Of a DNA stretch of 37,920 nt, positions 23,976 to 31,534 are shown piece by piece; position 1 is the first letter of the stretch; the number at the start of each line of letters is the position of its first letter. The position numbers were made by a program, and so were the translations under genes. The notes below the pieces were generated by a model. That model had not been told where the DNA came from. It worked only from the letters and a program-made list of their open reading frames with translations, and did not search any database. Origin of the DNA: a virus; IMG/VR virus record IMGVR_UViG_3300017674_000012, positions 1 to 37,920 of that record; one strand, given 5' to 3'.

Positions 23976-25273
23976 TCGATCAGCTTCACACCTGTTGTTT
24001 TCACGAACCGCATGCTGAAGGCGATTCTTTTAGTTTAGATAAGTACGTTCGAAAGGCTATCGAACGAATTTATAACAATCGCATTGCGCTGGGTCAACCT
24101 GATCCCGACTTAGTCCGGGAAACTTCTCGCATACTTTGGGAAGGTATTTTAAAGGGTTGGGAAAACAATCCGGACAAATTAGAGTTTGGCAGCCAAGAGC
24201 AAAGGCTATTAATACAGCTTCGTTTCAACACAGCCATTACAGCTATCTTCAAACACCATCAAAGCTCACTGGCTATGGCCCGCGAGCTGGTAGATGAAAA
24301 CGGTAAGCTCAGAAGCAAATCAGAATTCTTCAAAGCCGTGAAGGATAAAGTAGATAAAGACTACAACAAGAAATGGCTGGAGACTGAATACAATACTGCC
24401 GTTGCCTCCGCACAGCAAGCGCGCAAATGGATGAGCTACGTTCGCAAAGGTGGATCGATTACCTACGTTGCTGTAATGGATAAGCGCACGCGTATTGAGC
24501 ATGCTGGATGGAACGGAGTAACACTTCCGGTAACAGATGTCTTCTGGAAAAATCATTTCCCCCCTAATGGTTTTAATTGTCGCTGCACAACCAGGTGGGC
24601 AGGCACTGAAGCCGAAGATGTGCGGCCCACTACGTTTGAAGATATTCCGGAAGCCTTTCAAAACAATGTAGGGATGACCGGCAAAGCATTCACTGATGCC
24701 TTGCCTTACTTCACTACCGATGGAGCTTTCGCAAAAAGAGCCGGCGAGTTATTTGGCTTCAAGCCGGCTGTTGATCTTGCTAAGTTCGAAAACAACTTAC
24801 TGCTCTACGAAAGCTTGCTGAAGGAAACTGATTTCAAGGTAGAGTTCACCGACAATCTCTCCGGAGGATTTGTGTTTAGTCACGTTAAGAAAGCAAATGA
24901 TTACTCCGCAAACTTGAAAGCTGCAAAGCTGCTGGCCATCCGAGGCGATGCGGTTGTCATTCGACAAGTAATCAATCATCACGGAGCAATCAATCCGGAT
25001 ATTGAGTTGAATAGTCTACTCACAGAAATCAAGACCAATAAAACAGCGACAGCAAACGCCATTGATCAGGCATTGAAAGCTGCCGGTAAACAAGCCACAC
25101 AAGTAGTCCTCAATATTGAAAGCAATATCACTGGCGAGAAATTGAAAGAAGCCATCAAATATAGAATCACGCGCAGCACAAGCATTCAGAACTTGATTGT
25201 CATATACAAAGGCTCAATGTATGAATTTGACAGAGCCAAGATTTTGATGGGAGACTTTTGGTTTAAGGATTAA
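23942..25273 (+). CDS. MuF-like minor head protein with C-terminal CdiA-type nuclease domain, read by -1 frameshift
   Basis: The MuF domain's DKRTRIEHAGWNG segment and the PPNGFNCRC motif lie at 24479-24586 (residues 69-104 from the ATG at 24275). Upstream, 111 codons from 23942 read as protein (DSFSLDKYVRKAIERIYNNR, SRILWEGILKGWENN) with no ATG, GTG or TTG, so this part is likely reached only by frameshift from the portal. The fusion would have about 857 residues. The C-terminal region (about 200-315 from that ATG) has the KAAKLLA, NPDIELNSLLTEIKT and DQALKAAGKQATQVVLNI segments of the CdiA C-terminal tRNase (BECR-type) domain, with candidate active residues Glu251 and Lys253. MuF-toxin fusions are known in temperate phages; the portal fusion is inferred. 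Confidence 0.75.
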   Translation, partial: VATGSVSLSFLIDQLHTCCFHEPHAEGDSFSLDKYVRKAIERIYNNRIALGQPDPDLVRETSRILWEGILKGWENNPDKLEFGSQEQRLLIQLRFNTAITAIFKHHQSSLAMARELVDENGKLRSKSEFFKAVKDKVDKDYNKKWLETEYNTAVASAQQARKWMSYVRKGGSITYVAVMDKRTRIEHAGWNGVTLPVTDVFWKNHFPPNGFNCRCTTRWAGTEAEDVRPTTFEDIPEAFQNNVGMTGKAFTDALPYFTTDGAFAKRAGELFGFKPAVDLAKFENNLLLYESLLKETDFKVEFTDNLSGGFVFSHVKKANDYSANLKAAKLLAIRGDAVVIRQVINHHGAINPDIELNSLLTEIKTNKTATANAIDQALKAAGKQATQVVLNIESNITGEKLKEAIKYRITRSTSIQNLIVIYKGSMYEFDRAKILMGDFWFKD

Positions 25274-25274
25274 T

Positions 25275-25347
25275 AAAAAAAGAAGGGGCCAGAACGAATC
25301 TGCACCCCCGTGGGGCCTGGCATCACTGCCCTGCCACTACAAAGATA
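25275..25347 (-). ncRNA. Predicted antisense small RNA with own promoter and terminator
   Basis: On the minus strand TATCTTTG (25347-25340) matches the Bacteroidota -7 consensus TAnnTTTG exactly. TTTC lies 19 nt upstream as a -33-like box. Transcription from about 25334 would give a GC-rich RNA of about 60 nt. It can pair GCCAG with CTGGC (25317-25321 with 25288-25292) around an inner CCCC/GGGG hairpin (25305-25308 with 25312-25315), and it ends at a seven-T run (25281-25275). It lies between the toxin stop and the gpG-like gene, opposite the late transcript. Base pairing, promoter and T-run together make an RNA gene more likely than chance. Confidence 0.5.
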
Positions 25348-25359
25348 GATATATTTTAT

Positions 25360-25821
25360 ATGATACGAAACATTCGATCCGGAAAGGAACTAGCACAAGA
25401 GATCAAAGAGTCGAGTGGCGCATTCTTAACATTACTCAAAAAGCGCCTGCCCGAAAAGGTTGCCGTAGTGCTGGAGAAATCCATACATGATTCATTCGAT
25501 AAAGAAGCTTACCAGGACGGCAAAAGCAACAAATGGAAAGAGCGTAAAGAAACTGTTACTCCAGATCGTAAAATACTGATCGGTAAAGGCTCCGGCAAAA
25601 TGCATCGATCTATTGAAGTAGAGCATTCTGAATCAGAAGTAAGAGCAATGAGCGATGTAGAATACTTCAATGTTCACAACGAAGGATTAAAGGCCGGCCG
25701 CGGCGCAGGCTTCACCATGCCCAAGCGCCAGATGGCGCCTATTGCCGGTGAAGGCAATCCGGAAGTGGACAAACAAGTAGAGAAGTGGCTTGATGATGAA
25801 ATGGATAAAATTTTTAGTTGA
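25360..25821 (+). CDS. Virion morphogenesis protein (Mu gpG-like tail completion)
   Basis: This 153-residue protein follows the gpG pattern: an N-terminal helix, the mid-motif SNKWKERKETVTPDRKILIGKGSGKMHRSI, and FTMPKRQMAPI, the FxMPxRPFL-type sequence typical of the family. It sits just after the MuF gene, as in Mu (F then G). The predicted antisense RNA promoter overlaps its start. Confidence 0.78.
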   Translation: MIRNIRSGKELAQEIKESSGAFLTLLKKRLPEKVAVVLEKSIHDSFDKEAYQDGKSNKWKERKETVTPDRKILIGKGSGKMHRSIEVEHSESEVRAMSDVEYFNVHNEGLKAGRGAGFTMPKRQMAPIAGEGNPEVDKQVEKWLDDEMDKIFS

Positions 25822-26048
25822 TGGTAAATATTGATACCGACAAATGGTTCTTTGTTCTGGGCGATAAAAAACCGAGTATCGAATGCCCTTCTTGTGGCTG
25901 TCAATTGTTAGGCGATCGCGCCATTCAGGGAGTCAAGGAAAATGGCGAAGTCTATAACTCAGTTGTGTGCCCTTGCGGCTTTCATGATTATGTCAAACTA
26001 CTGGGCTGGAATAAAGGGCACATTCAGCGAGGTAAAAAAACGAACTAA
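25821..26048 (+). CDS. Small zinc-ribbon protein
   Basis: This 75-residue protein has two metal-binding pairs, CPSCGC and CPCGFH, the pattern of a small zinc ribbon. The ATG overlaps the gpG-like stop by one base (TGATG). It may bind nucleic acid or another virion protein. The function is unknown. Confidence 0.6.
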   Translation: MVNIDTDKWFFVLGDKKPSIECPSCGCQLLGDRAIQGVKENGEVYNSVVCPCGFHDYVKLLGWNKGHIQRGKKTN

Positions 26049-26067
26049 CTCTTAACACATTACATCT

Positions 26068-26622
26068 ATGTTCACTTATTCTTTTGAAGCTTTAAAAGCA
26101 CGTCTTTCCAGTAAGGTACCAGAACTACGCGAAATTGATTGGTACATGAATCAGGATGATACGAAAGACAAGAATGCAGCATTGCGAGTATCGCCCGCGC
26201 TGTACCTTGAATTTAATCCGGTAACCACTCAAGACCTAGGCAGAAACATTCAACAAGCAGAATGTGAGTTTAACCTTATTCTGTTAACAGATTGTGTATT
26301 CGACACCGGTTCAAAGCGACTGAAAAAAGACAACGCTAAAGACCACATGCAAATTTTTGACAACGTGTACAAAGCAATGACAGGCTATAGTGCCAAGCTC
26401 AGCGTCATCCCTGCTTTTGCAGCATTACTTAACACGAGCGATGATCAGCGTTTATTCAACAGCATTTCACGCATAGCAATCACTCCACCACACAATCCAC
26501 GAAAAGCCTTAATGAAGAGTATTCAAAGATTCAAATGCATGATGTGGGATCACGCTGCGCTACCTCAATACAACCCTCCGGTTACACCTCCGCAATTGCA
26601 AATCACACCTCAAATTGATTAG
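26068..26622 (+). CDS. Tail terminator or completion protein candidate (Mu gp37 position)
   Basis: This 184-residue protein with mixed alpha/beta pattern (LREIDWYMNQ, RVSPALYLEFNPVTTQDLGRN and CEFNLILLTDCVF) resembles the alpha/beta fold used by tail terminators. It follows the gpG-like gene in the connector block, where head-tail joining proteins are coded. Assignment rests mostly on position. Confidence 0.5.
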   Translation: MFTYSFEALKARLSSKVPELREIDWYMNQDDTKDKNAALRVSPALYLEFNPVTTQDLGRNIQQAECEFNLILLTDCVFDTGSKRLKKDNAKDHMQIFDNVYKAMTGYSAKLSVIPAFAALLNTSDDQRLFNSISRIAITPPHNPRKALMKSIQRFKCMMWDHAALPQYNPPVTPPQLQITPQID

Positions 26623-26652
26623 CCAGCCGGTTGAACTTTAGATAGGCCCATG

Positions 26653-26682
26653 CGTTGTATTTGCAAGCAACGATTTTTTTTT
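26653..26682 (+). terminator. Rho-independent terminator of packaging operon
   Basis: CGTTG (26653-26657) pairs with CAACG (26668-26672), followed by A and nine Ts (26674-26682). The stem is short, so termination may be partial. It stands between the tail terminator candidate and the small HTH gene. Confidence 0.5.
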
Positions 26683-26738
26683 CTTTACTTTGTTGTATGG
26701 TTGAGTCCTTACAACAAAACGTAAATAGTCGATTGCCG

Positions 26739-26993
26739 ATGGGTGAAAGGCCCCAACTTGCCTTTTTTAACATGGCAGAATTTACAAAGGAAGGAGTAAA
26801 CGAAAAACCAGAACGCATTCGAAAGATCATCGAACAGCGCAAGCGCAACACCGAGTTTCGCAATGAGGCTATTCGAATGAAGTTTAATCAGAAGTATAAT
26901 GTTGATCGCAAACGCTACGATGATGTGATCACCGAGCTGGCCGAAGAGTTCCATCTGGCCGTAAGCACTATTGAGACTGCTCTGAAGGGCTAA
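26739..26993 (+). CDS. Small HTH protein at end of plus-strand block
   Basis: This 84-residue protein (taken from ATG 26739; ATG 26697 is possible) contains KRNTEFRNEAIRMKFNQKYN and DVITELAEEFHLAVSTIETAL, a helix-turn-helix resembling small Bacteroidota phage and mobile-element proteins. Its promoter may be separate: TACTTTG at 26686-26692 with TTTG at 26660-26663, one base off the usual spacing pattern. It ends tail to tail with the exported-protein gene, overlapping it by 4 bp. It may be a regulator; nothing shows its target. Confidence 0.55.
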   Translation: MGERPQLAFFNMAEFTKEGVNEKPERIRKIIEQRKRNTEFRNEAIRMKFNQKYNVDRKRYDDVITELAEEFHLAVSTIETALKG

Positions 26994-27505
26994 TTAAAAA
27001 AAGCTTGTATTGAAATCAATTGTTTATCAGAAATATTCTGGTATACTTTTAAGAAATAGTTTCTGTCTCTCGATTTAAACTTTAAGACCAATCTCCCTTT
27101 ATTAGACTCGGTTTCTTCTGAGATAAACTCATGTTCCTTTAATAGTTCATCTTTCCATTTTTCGGTAGATTCAGTCTTTATTCTTATAGTAACACAAGTA
27201 TCATTCTTATAGAAATATTCGTATGAACTCATGTGCATTTCTCTGTCCACTCTAACGTCTACAATCATTTGACATGTTTTATCAAATACAACGCCATTTC
27301 CTTTTGAGAAGAAAGGCCCTTTCTTCTCATTATTCTTAAACAATTGAGTAACTCCATCAACTGTATATCCTTGAGAAATATACTCAGGATAGATAAATTT
27401 TAATGTCTGCTCATCCTTTTGCTTTTTCTTTTGAGCATAGCCGTTGTTGAATGAGCATATTAAAACAAGAAGGACAAAAAACGCGGTTTGATACTGTGCT
27501 TTCAT
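26990..27505 (-). CDS. Exported protein at end of early operon
   Basis: This 171-residue protein has a signal peptide with cleavage before Gln25 (NGYA, then QKKKQ). The mature protein is charged and beta-rich (GQL..KGPFFSKGNGVVFD, EYFYKNDTCVTIRIKT) and no family is recognised. It starts one base after the previous gene's stop. A secreted product from a phage's early region suggests a lysogenic-conversion or exclusion gene, but this is a guess. Confidence 0.6.
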   Translation of the reverse strand: MKAQYQTAFFVLLVLICSFNNGYAQKKKQKDEQTLKFIYPEYISQGYTVDGVTQLFKNNEKKGPFFSKGNGVVFDKTCQMIVDVRVDREMHMSSYEYFYKNDTCVTIRIKTESTEKWKDELLKEHEFISEETESNKGRLVLKFKSRDRNYFLKVYQNISDKQLISIQAFFN

Positions 27506-27506
27506 T

Positions 27507-27872
27507 TTATTTAGTTTTAGAGAAAGAAACTAGTTTATTAAGTTTATCATTTAACCCTTTTGCTTTTGAATAAAGCTCAACATTACCACCAAAATACATT
27601 GGATTTTTCATACTTAGAAAAGTATCAAAATCTTCTTCATCGGGAAGATGTTTCTTCAGTTCATTCATTGCCCTGAAAGCAATTTCACCAACACTAACTT
27701 CACGCACAGGAGTTGATGAACTTAATTCTTCAAACGTGATCTTAGGATACAATTTGATGATTTGGCGAAAATCACTCATCGGCATTTTAGTTGTGACTGT
27801 GTAAAACAACTGACCCCAAGATGTGAATCCGCATCTTTCTAAATACTCTTGTGTTACTGTAGGGTTATTCAT
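27507..27872 (-). CDS. Hypothetical protein in early operon
   Basis: This 121-residue soluble protein is predicted to be helix-rich (FRQIIKLYPKITFEEL, EIAFRAMNELKKHLPDEEDF). It lies directly upstream of the exported protein gene and may be cotranscribed with it. No domain is recognised. Confidence 0.5.
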   Translation of the reverse strand: MNNPTVTQEYLERCGFTSWGQLFYTVTTKMPMSDFRQIIKLYPKITFEELSSSTPVREVSVGEIAFRAMNELKKHLPDEEDFDTFLSMKNPMYFGGNVELYSKAKGLNDKLNKLVSFSKTK

Positions 27873-27892
27873 AGATTTTTCGTTTGTTAAAA

Positions 27893-28306
27893 TTAAAGCA
27901 TCTCCAACTCAATCACAAATACCCATTTTCCTACATCTTCCGGCTCGCACCATTTTGCTTTTGGTTTCCCGATCCGGATCCGCTTTACCTTGGCAAGCTT
28001 CACAGGTCTTTCTTTTTGGTAGCCAAGTGACAGCTCCACCCATTCAAAAGTTCTAAACACGCTATAATACGCTTTGAACACTTCTTTCGGATCGTGCCCA
28101 TTCCAAGTGATATCATAATAGAAGTCATCAGGAATGTTGCTGTTCTCACCTGAGTGCTCTTCAGGAAGTATTGAGTAAACCAACCTTCTTATCCAATAGG
28201 GTTTGATTTCACGGTATTCTTCTTTCTTACCATTGCTTAACATATCAAACCATTTCTTCTTCAATACGAGGCGCAATACCTTCGACTTCTTTATTTGCTT
28301 TGCCAT
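27893..28306 (-). CDS. ASCH-domain protein
   Basis: This 137-residue protein, taken from the ATG at 28306, has VLRLVLKKKWFDMLSNGKKEEYREIKPYW near the start and KIGKP-like strands with GKWVFVIEL at the end. These match the ASCH/YqfB-like beta-barrel of RNA-binding or nucleoside-processing proteins. Phage versions are common in Bacteroidota; the substrate is unknown. Confidence 0.65.
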   Translation of the reverse strand: MAKQIKKSKVLRLVLKKKWFDMLSNGKKEEYREIKPYWIRRLVYSILPEEHSGENSNIPDDFYYDITWNGHDPKEVFKAYYSVFRTFEWVELSLGYQKERPVKLAKVKRIRIGKPKAKWCEPEDVGKWVFVIELEML

Positions 28307-28340
28307 ATCGATGAGTAAGGGGTTTTGCTTGCAGGAGATT

Positions 28341-28745
28341 TTAGTGCTTATCATAAACCGTTCTCATTAATCTTTCTATAGGCTCCGGAAAAGCTTCTTC
28401 TTCGATAAAATGATTAACCTCAGTATCCTTAAAAATTGCGTTCACTAATTGAGAGAAGGTTGTTGTAAACTGATACATATCTACCTCAACAGCCTTTCCT
28501 TTTTCTTTTCGCTGTTTAACAGTATCATGTCTATACTTTTTTAATGTCACGCAAATCACATTGCTTGTAAACTTATCGATCACAAGTTCATATTGCCTGT
28601 ACTTATCCTGTTCATCATTCAAATAAGGTAATGAGCCTGATCGAGTAGGTATGTTAGCCATGATAGAGCATCTAGTTGATACATTCTCACCTTGGTACGC
28701 AAACTCCTGTTTACCTACTGGGATTATAGATTTAAATTTTAACAT
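28341..28745 (-). CDS. Hypothetical early protein
   Basis: This 134-residue protein (ATG 28745 preferred, to avoid overlap) has a beta-rich N-terminus (LKFKSIIPVGKQEFAYQ) and a helical C-terminus. No motif is recognised. It is part of a run of small early genes read as one operon. Confidence 0.5.
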   Translation of the reverse strand: MLKFKSIIPVGKQEFAYQGENVSTRCSIMANIPTRSGSLPYLNDEQDKYRQYELVIDKFTSNVICVTLKKYRHDTVKQRKEKGKAVEVDMYQFTTTFSQLVNAIFKDTEVNHFIEEEAFPEPIERLMRTVYDKH

Positions 28746-28758
28746 AATTGGCAGTTGA

Positions 28759-29280
28759 TCATTTTGATTCAATAAAAACTACTGTACCCTCTATTTCAGC
28801 TAGATTTCGCGGGTGGTTGGTTTTAACTTCCTTGATGATCAGCCCATACAAAGATTGAAATGACTTCCTTTCTTCTTCCCACATGCGCAGCGGCTGGTGA
28901 GCTTTAAAACTTCTTCCTTCCGAAACCAGATGAAAGTCTACATCAATAAATCTACCGATGTAGAAATGCGATCCGTGTTCACAATAAAGCACTTCTCCGA
29001 GCGCATCCACATACATCCTTACAAGGTCTTGTTCACCTTGGAACTCGATTTCATATCTAGTCGTTTTTTTCAACCATGAACGAAACTGCTTGTCGTTCTG
29101 AAACTTCAGGTCTTTGAACCTTGGCACAAACTTCTTTTGGACAGTTTTACCATAAAAAGCCTTGAACCGATTTCCCTCTTCATACATTTTTTGATGATGC
29201 TCACACATTTGAGCTCCTTTTTTTGTACGCGTGTAACATCCACCTACAGCGCACTGTCTTACAAATACTACATTGTTCAT
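28759..29280 (-). CDS. Small zinc-finger-like early protein
   Basis: This 173-residue protein (ATG 29280, after the upstream stop) starts with CAVGGCYTRTKKGAQMCEHH, a Cys4/His-type metal site, followed by a basic stretch. The rest is mixed alpha/beta with HPRNLAEIEGTVVF at the end. It may bind nucleic acid. No family name can be given. Confidence 0.5.
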   Translation of the reverse strand: MNNVVFVRQCAVGGCYTRTKKGAQMCEHHQKMYEEGNRFKAFYGKTVQKKFVPRFKDLKFQNDKQFRSWLKKTTRYEIEFQGEQDLVRMYVDALGEVLYCEHGSHFYIGRFIDVDFHLVSEGRSFKAHQPLRMWEEERKSFQSLYGLIIKEVKTNHPRNLAEIEGTVVFIESK

Positions 29281-29281
29281 A

Positions 29282-29785
29282 TTAGATTGATTTTTTGTTT
29301 TCTTGATCATACCTAGTTTTTTCCCTACCATAATTCAGATAAGGATTCTTCATCGCGTGTTGAACCTCCATTTGATTGCGTCTTCTAGTCTCCCATATCT
29401 TTGAGTAATCCTTTACCATTGGTTTGTGTCCCTTCTTGAATCGATGCGCTTTGCCGGCTTCAGTTATTCTATCAATCGTCTTCTGATCGTTAGGAGGTCT
29501 TCTTTCTTGGGCCATTTTAGAAATGATATCTTTTCTTTTTTTTAAAAAGTCAGGCTCTTTCTGTATTCCCAGTTGGCGAGCTTTCCTGATGAGTGTCCTA
29601 GGGCTTACTCCCAGCTCCTGCGCTTTGAATATTTCACTCATAGCTGCCACGTCTTCAGCATTCATTAATAAAAAGGCCGTACCAGTTTTAACAAACTCAC
29701 TTGGCATCACCTTTATCTCTATTCCAGCATCTGTCTTTAGAAGCGTTGCAATCTTTTGCAAATCAGCAGCGGTTAGTTTTTCCAT
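29282..29785 (-). CDS. DNA-binding early protein with HTH (NUMOD-like)
   Basis: This 167-residue protein (ATG 29785, MEKLTAADL) has LGVSPRTLIRKARQLGIQ (HTH) followed by basic helices RRPPNDQKTIDRITEAGKAH, which resemble the DNA-binding repeats of homing-endonuclease-associated proteins. Its first half contains AADLQKIATLLK. It may regulate early genes. Confidence 0.55.
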   Translation of the reverse strand: MEKLTAADLQKIATLLKTDAGIEIKVMPSEFVKTGTAFLLMNAEDVAAMSEIFKAQELGVSPRTLIRKARQLGIQKEPDFLKKRKDIISKMAQERRPPNDQKTIDRITEAGKAHRFKKGHKPMVKDYSKIWETRRRNQMEVQHAMKNPYLNYGREKTRYDQENKKSI

Positions 29786-29798
29786 TGAATTATTAAAT

Positions 29799-29972
29799 TT
29801 ATTGTTGTACGTTTTTCTTCTCAACAATCAGTCCCTTCTTTATTGCTGCCTGAGCAACAGCTGAAATAGTCTCTCGGTTTTTTCTCGAAAGCTTACTTTG
29901 CTTTCTCAAAATCAAATTGTACTCCTGCGCGATTCCTTCAAGTTGCGCTTGTGTTAACTGTTCAACTCTCAT
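29799..29972 (-). CDS. Short basic early protein
   Basis: This 57-residue protein, starting at the ATG overlapping the upstream stop (ATGA), reads MRVEQLTQAQLEGIAQEY and continues as a basic helix. The translational overlap supports it as a real gene. Confidence 0.55.
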   Translation of the reverse strand: MRVEQLTQAQLEGIAQEYNLILRKQSKLSRKNRETISAVAQAAIKKGLIVEKKNVQQ

Positions 29973-30682
29973 GTTAAATCCTTTAATCGTTTAGGTTGAA
30001 TAATTCTATGTTCATGGCCATCCTTCCACACACCTGTCTTACTTTGGTTGTGAAGCCTGGCATTCCTTTCGGTTCCTATTTCCTGAAGCTCTGCCTGATA
30101 GTCGTGAAGCCATTGCATGATCACCGCAGCATCTATTCGGTTATAAACCTTGCCTCGTTGCCCATTTTTTATTTGATGGAAGCACAGACCAATATCTTCT
30201 ATGGTCAAACCACCAAACTGATATACAATCCGGAGAGCTACCTCCTTCACCATTGGCACACTCATCATCTCACTGGTGTGGTGATATTCAACTACACCAA
30301 CAATCAATAATGAAAGGGTATCTAATAGCTCCTGCTCGCGGCTTTCTCCAGTTTCTGATGCTGGCAGGTTTCTATATTCAAAGAGCGTATAAATAGCCGG
30401 CACCTCTTCGAGTTTGCTCTTCAGTTCTATACCTATCTTCTTCAAGGTTGCCATGTGTTTGATACGGTCCTTTACGCCTTTATTCTTTTTGAAGAAAAGC
30501 CAAGACTTTCTCATCTGTACCAGTTGCTCTTCCAAATCAATTCTTAGCTCACGTGCATCCATTATTTTATGCACACTGGTTACACTCAACTCGCGTATGG
30601 CGAGCGAAATGTTATTGCTTTGTAAGGCTTTGCTTAAAGCGCTGCAAGTCGTCTTTGGCTGCTGTTTTTGTATCTGCCCCAT
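29969..30682 (-). CDS. Early protein with DUF6633-like C-terminal pattern
   Basis: This 237-residue protein has helical segments and the motif GGLTIEDIGLCFHQIKNGQRGKVYNRIDA (about residues 163-190), which resembles proteins of Bacteroidota phages and plasmids and may be tied to replication. It overlaps the previous gene by 71 bp, an unusually long overlap; the true start may be later. Confidence 0.5.
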   Translation of the reverse strand: MGQIQKQQPKTTCSALSKALQSNNISLAIRELSVTSVHKIMDARELRIDLEEQLVQMRKSWLFFKKNKGVKDRIKHMATLKKIGIELKSKLEEVPAIYTLFEYRNLPASETGESREQELLDTLSLLIVGVVEYHHTSEMMSVPMVKEVALRIVYQFGGLTIEDIGLCFHQIKNGQRGKVYNRIDAAVIMQWLHDYQAELQEIGTERNARLHNQSKTGVWKDGHEHRIIQPKRLKDLT

Positions 30683-31157
30683 TCTTTATCTTTAATAAAA
30701 TTTCGCCGATCTTATCGTTTATGTCGCGTAGCTCAATGCGATTGCGCAAGTAGTCATTCAATCTGTTCCAATGCGAAAAAATGAATTCAATGCCGAGCAA
30801 AACATTCTTATCGTCACTTGGCTTATCATTGCTGTTCATGAAGCCTCTTACATATTTGATAATGCCTCGCATGGCTTCAGAGTTGATAGCGGCCTTTCTT
30901 CCGGTCATATCCAGATAGGCACCTCGTTCTTTGAGGAAATTCCTATACACGCCCATGGCTGAATTATACAGTTCGTTACCGGTATCTTCAGTACGCTCCG
31001 GCCCCTTTTCAGCGCTAGTTTTAGCACCGTTAGAATAAGCCTTTACCACATCAGTTTTGACAGCCCGGAGTATCTCCGGATCGTTCATTCCTTGAGGGTG
31101 AGCGATGTAGCGGTCCAGCGTTGTAATCTTATCTTCGTAGGTTACTTTCTTACTCAT
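30612..31157 (-). CDS. Hypothetical early protein
   Basis: This 181-residue, mostly helical and charged protein has GRKAAINSEAMRGIIKYVRGF in the middle. It starts within the GemA-like stop (ATGA). No family is recognised; it is probably a phage-specific early protein. Confidence 0.55.
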   Translation of the reverse strand: MSKKVTYEDKITTLDRYIAHPQGMNDPEILRAVKTDVVKAYSNGAKTSAEKGPERTEDTGNELYNSAMGVYRNFLKERGAYLDMTGRKAAINSEAMRGIIKYVRGFMNSNDKPSDDKNVLLGIEFIFSHWNRLNDYLRNRIELRDINDKIGEILLKIKNGADTKTAAKDDLQRFKQSLTKQ

Positions 31158-31534
31158 TTGCTTTTCGTTATCTCCTTACCATACCAAAATTTGACAGCAC
31201 TAACACACTTATTGAGTTCTGCCAAGCTTAGCTTATTGAGCGGTTTTTTAAACTTGCTTTCCACCCACTGATCTATTTTTTCGTAGTTGGGTTTACCTTC
31301 ACCAGTTGTATAATCGTAGTTGGGCATGATGCACAGATAATGAATCACAGCACTTCGTGGTCGCTTTGTACGATTATTCCATTCTGTTTTTAGATAATCC
31401 ACACACTCCAGCTGTTTGTCGGCAGATAACAGTCGAAAGCTTGTGGCCCCATACTGCTGCATGATTTCTAAGTAGCGGTCTTTCCATCCCAGTAGGTGAA
31501 GAAAGTGCCAAAGTTGTTGCATTGGTGTAGGCAT
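31154..31534 (-). CDS. GemA-like early regulatory protein (Mu gp16-like)
   Basis: This 126-residue protein has the GemA/DUF1018 pattern: QQLWHFLHLLGWKDRYLEIM, ADKQLECVDYLK, then NKLSLAELNKCVSAVKFW. Mu GemA modulates host gene expression. It is the first gene after the noncoding region and terminator. Confidence 0.55.
   Translation of the reverse strand: MPTPMQQLWHFLHLLGWKDRYLEIMQQYGATSFRLLSADKQLECVDYLKTEWNNRTKRPRSAVIHYLCIMPNYDYTTGEGKPNYEKIDQWVESKFKKPLNKLSLAELNKCVSAVKFWYGKEITKSK

Noticed and set aside
23936-24275. Sequencing error (missing or extra A) making the portal and MuF genes one or two separate ORFs
   Set aside because: It cannot be excluded from one sequence. However, the heptamer is exactly in phase, the same heptamer occurs at the tail chaperone gene, and the portal stop lies only 10 codons beyond it. 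Recoding explains all three, so I kept it as a finding with this caveat.
25821-26048. Zinc-ribbon protein as the immunity protein of the nuclease domain
   Set aside because: It is separated from the toxin by the gpG-like gene and has a metal-site pattern not typical of immunity proteins. Position alone is weak support.
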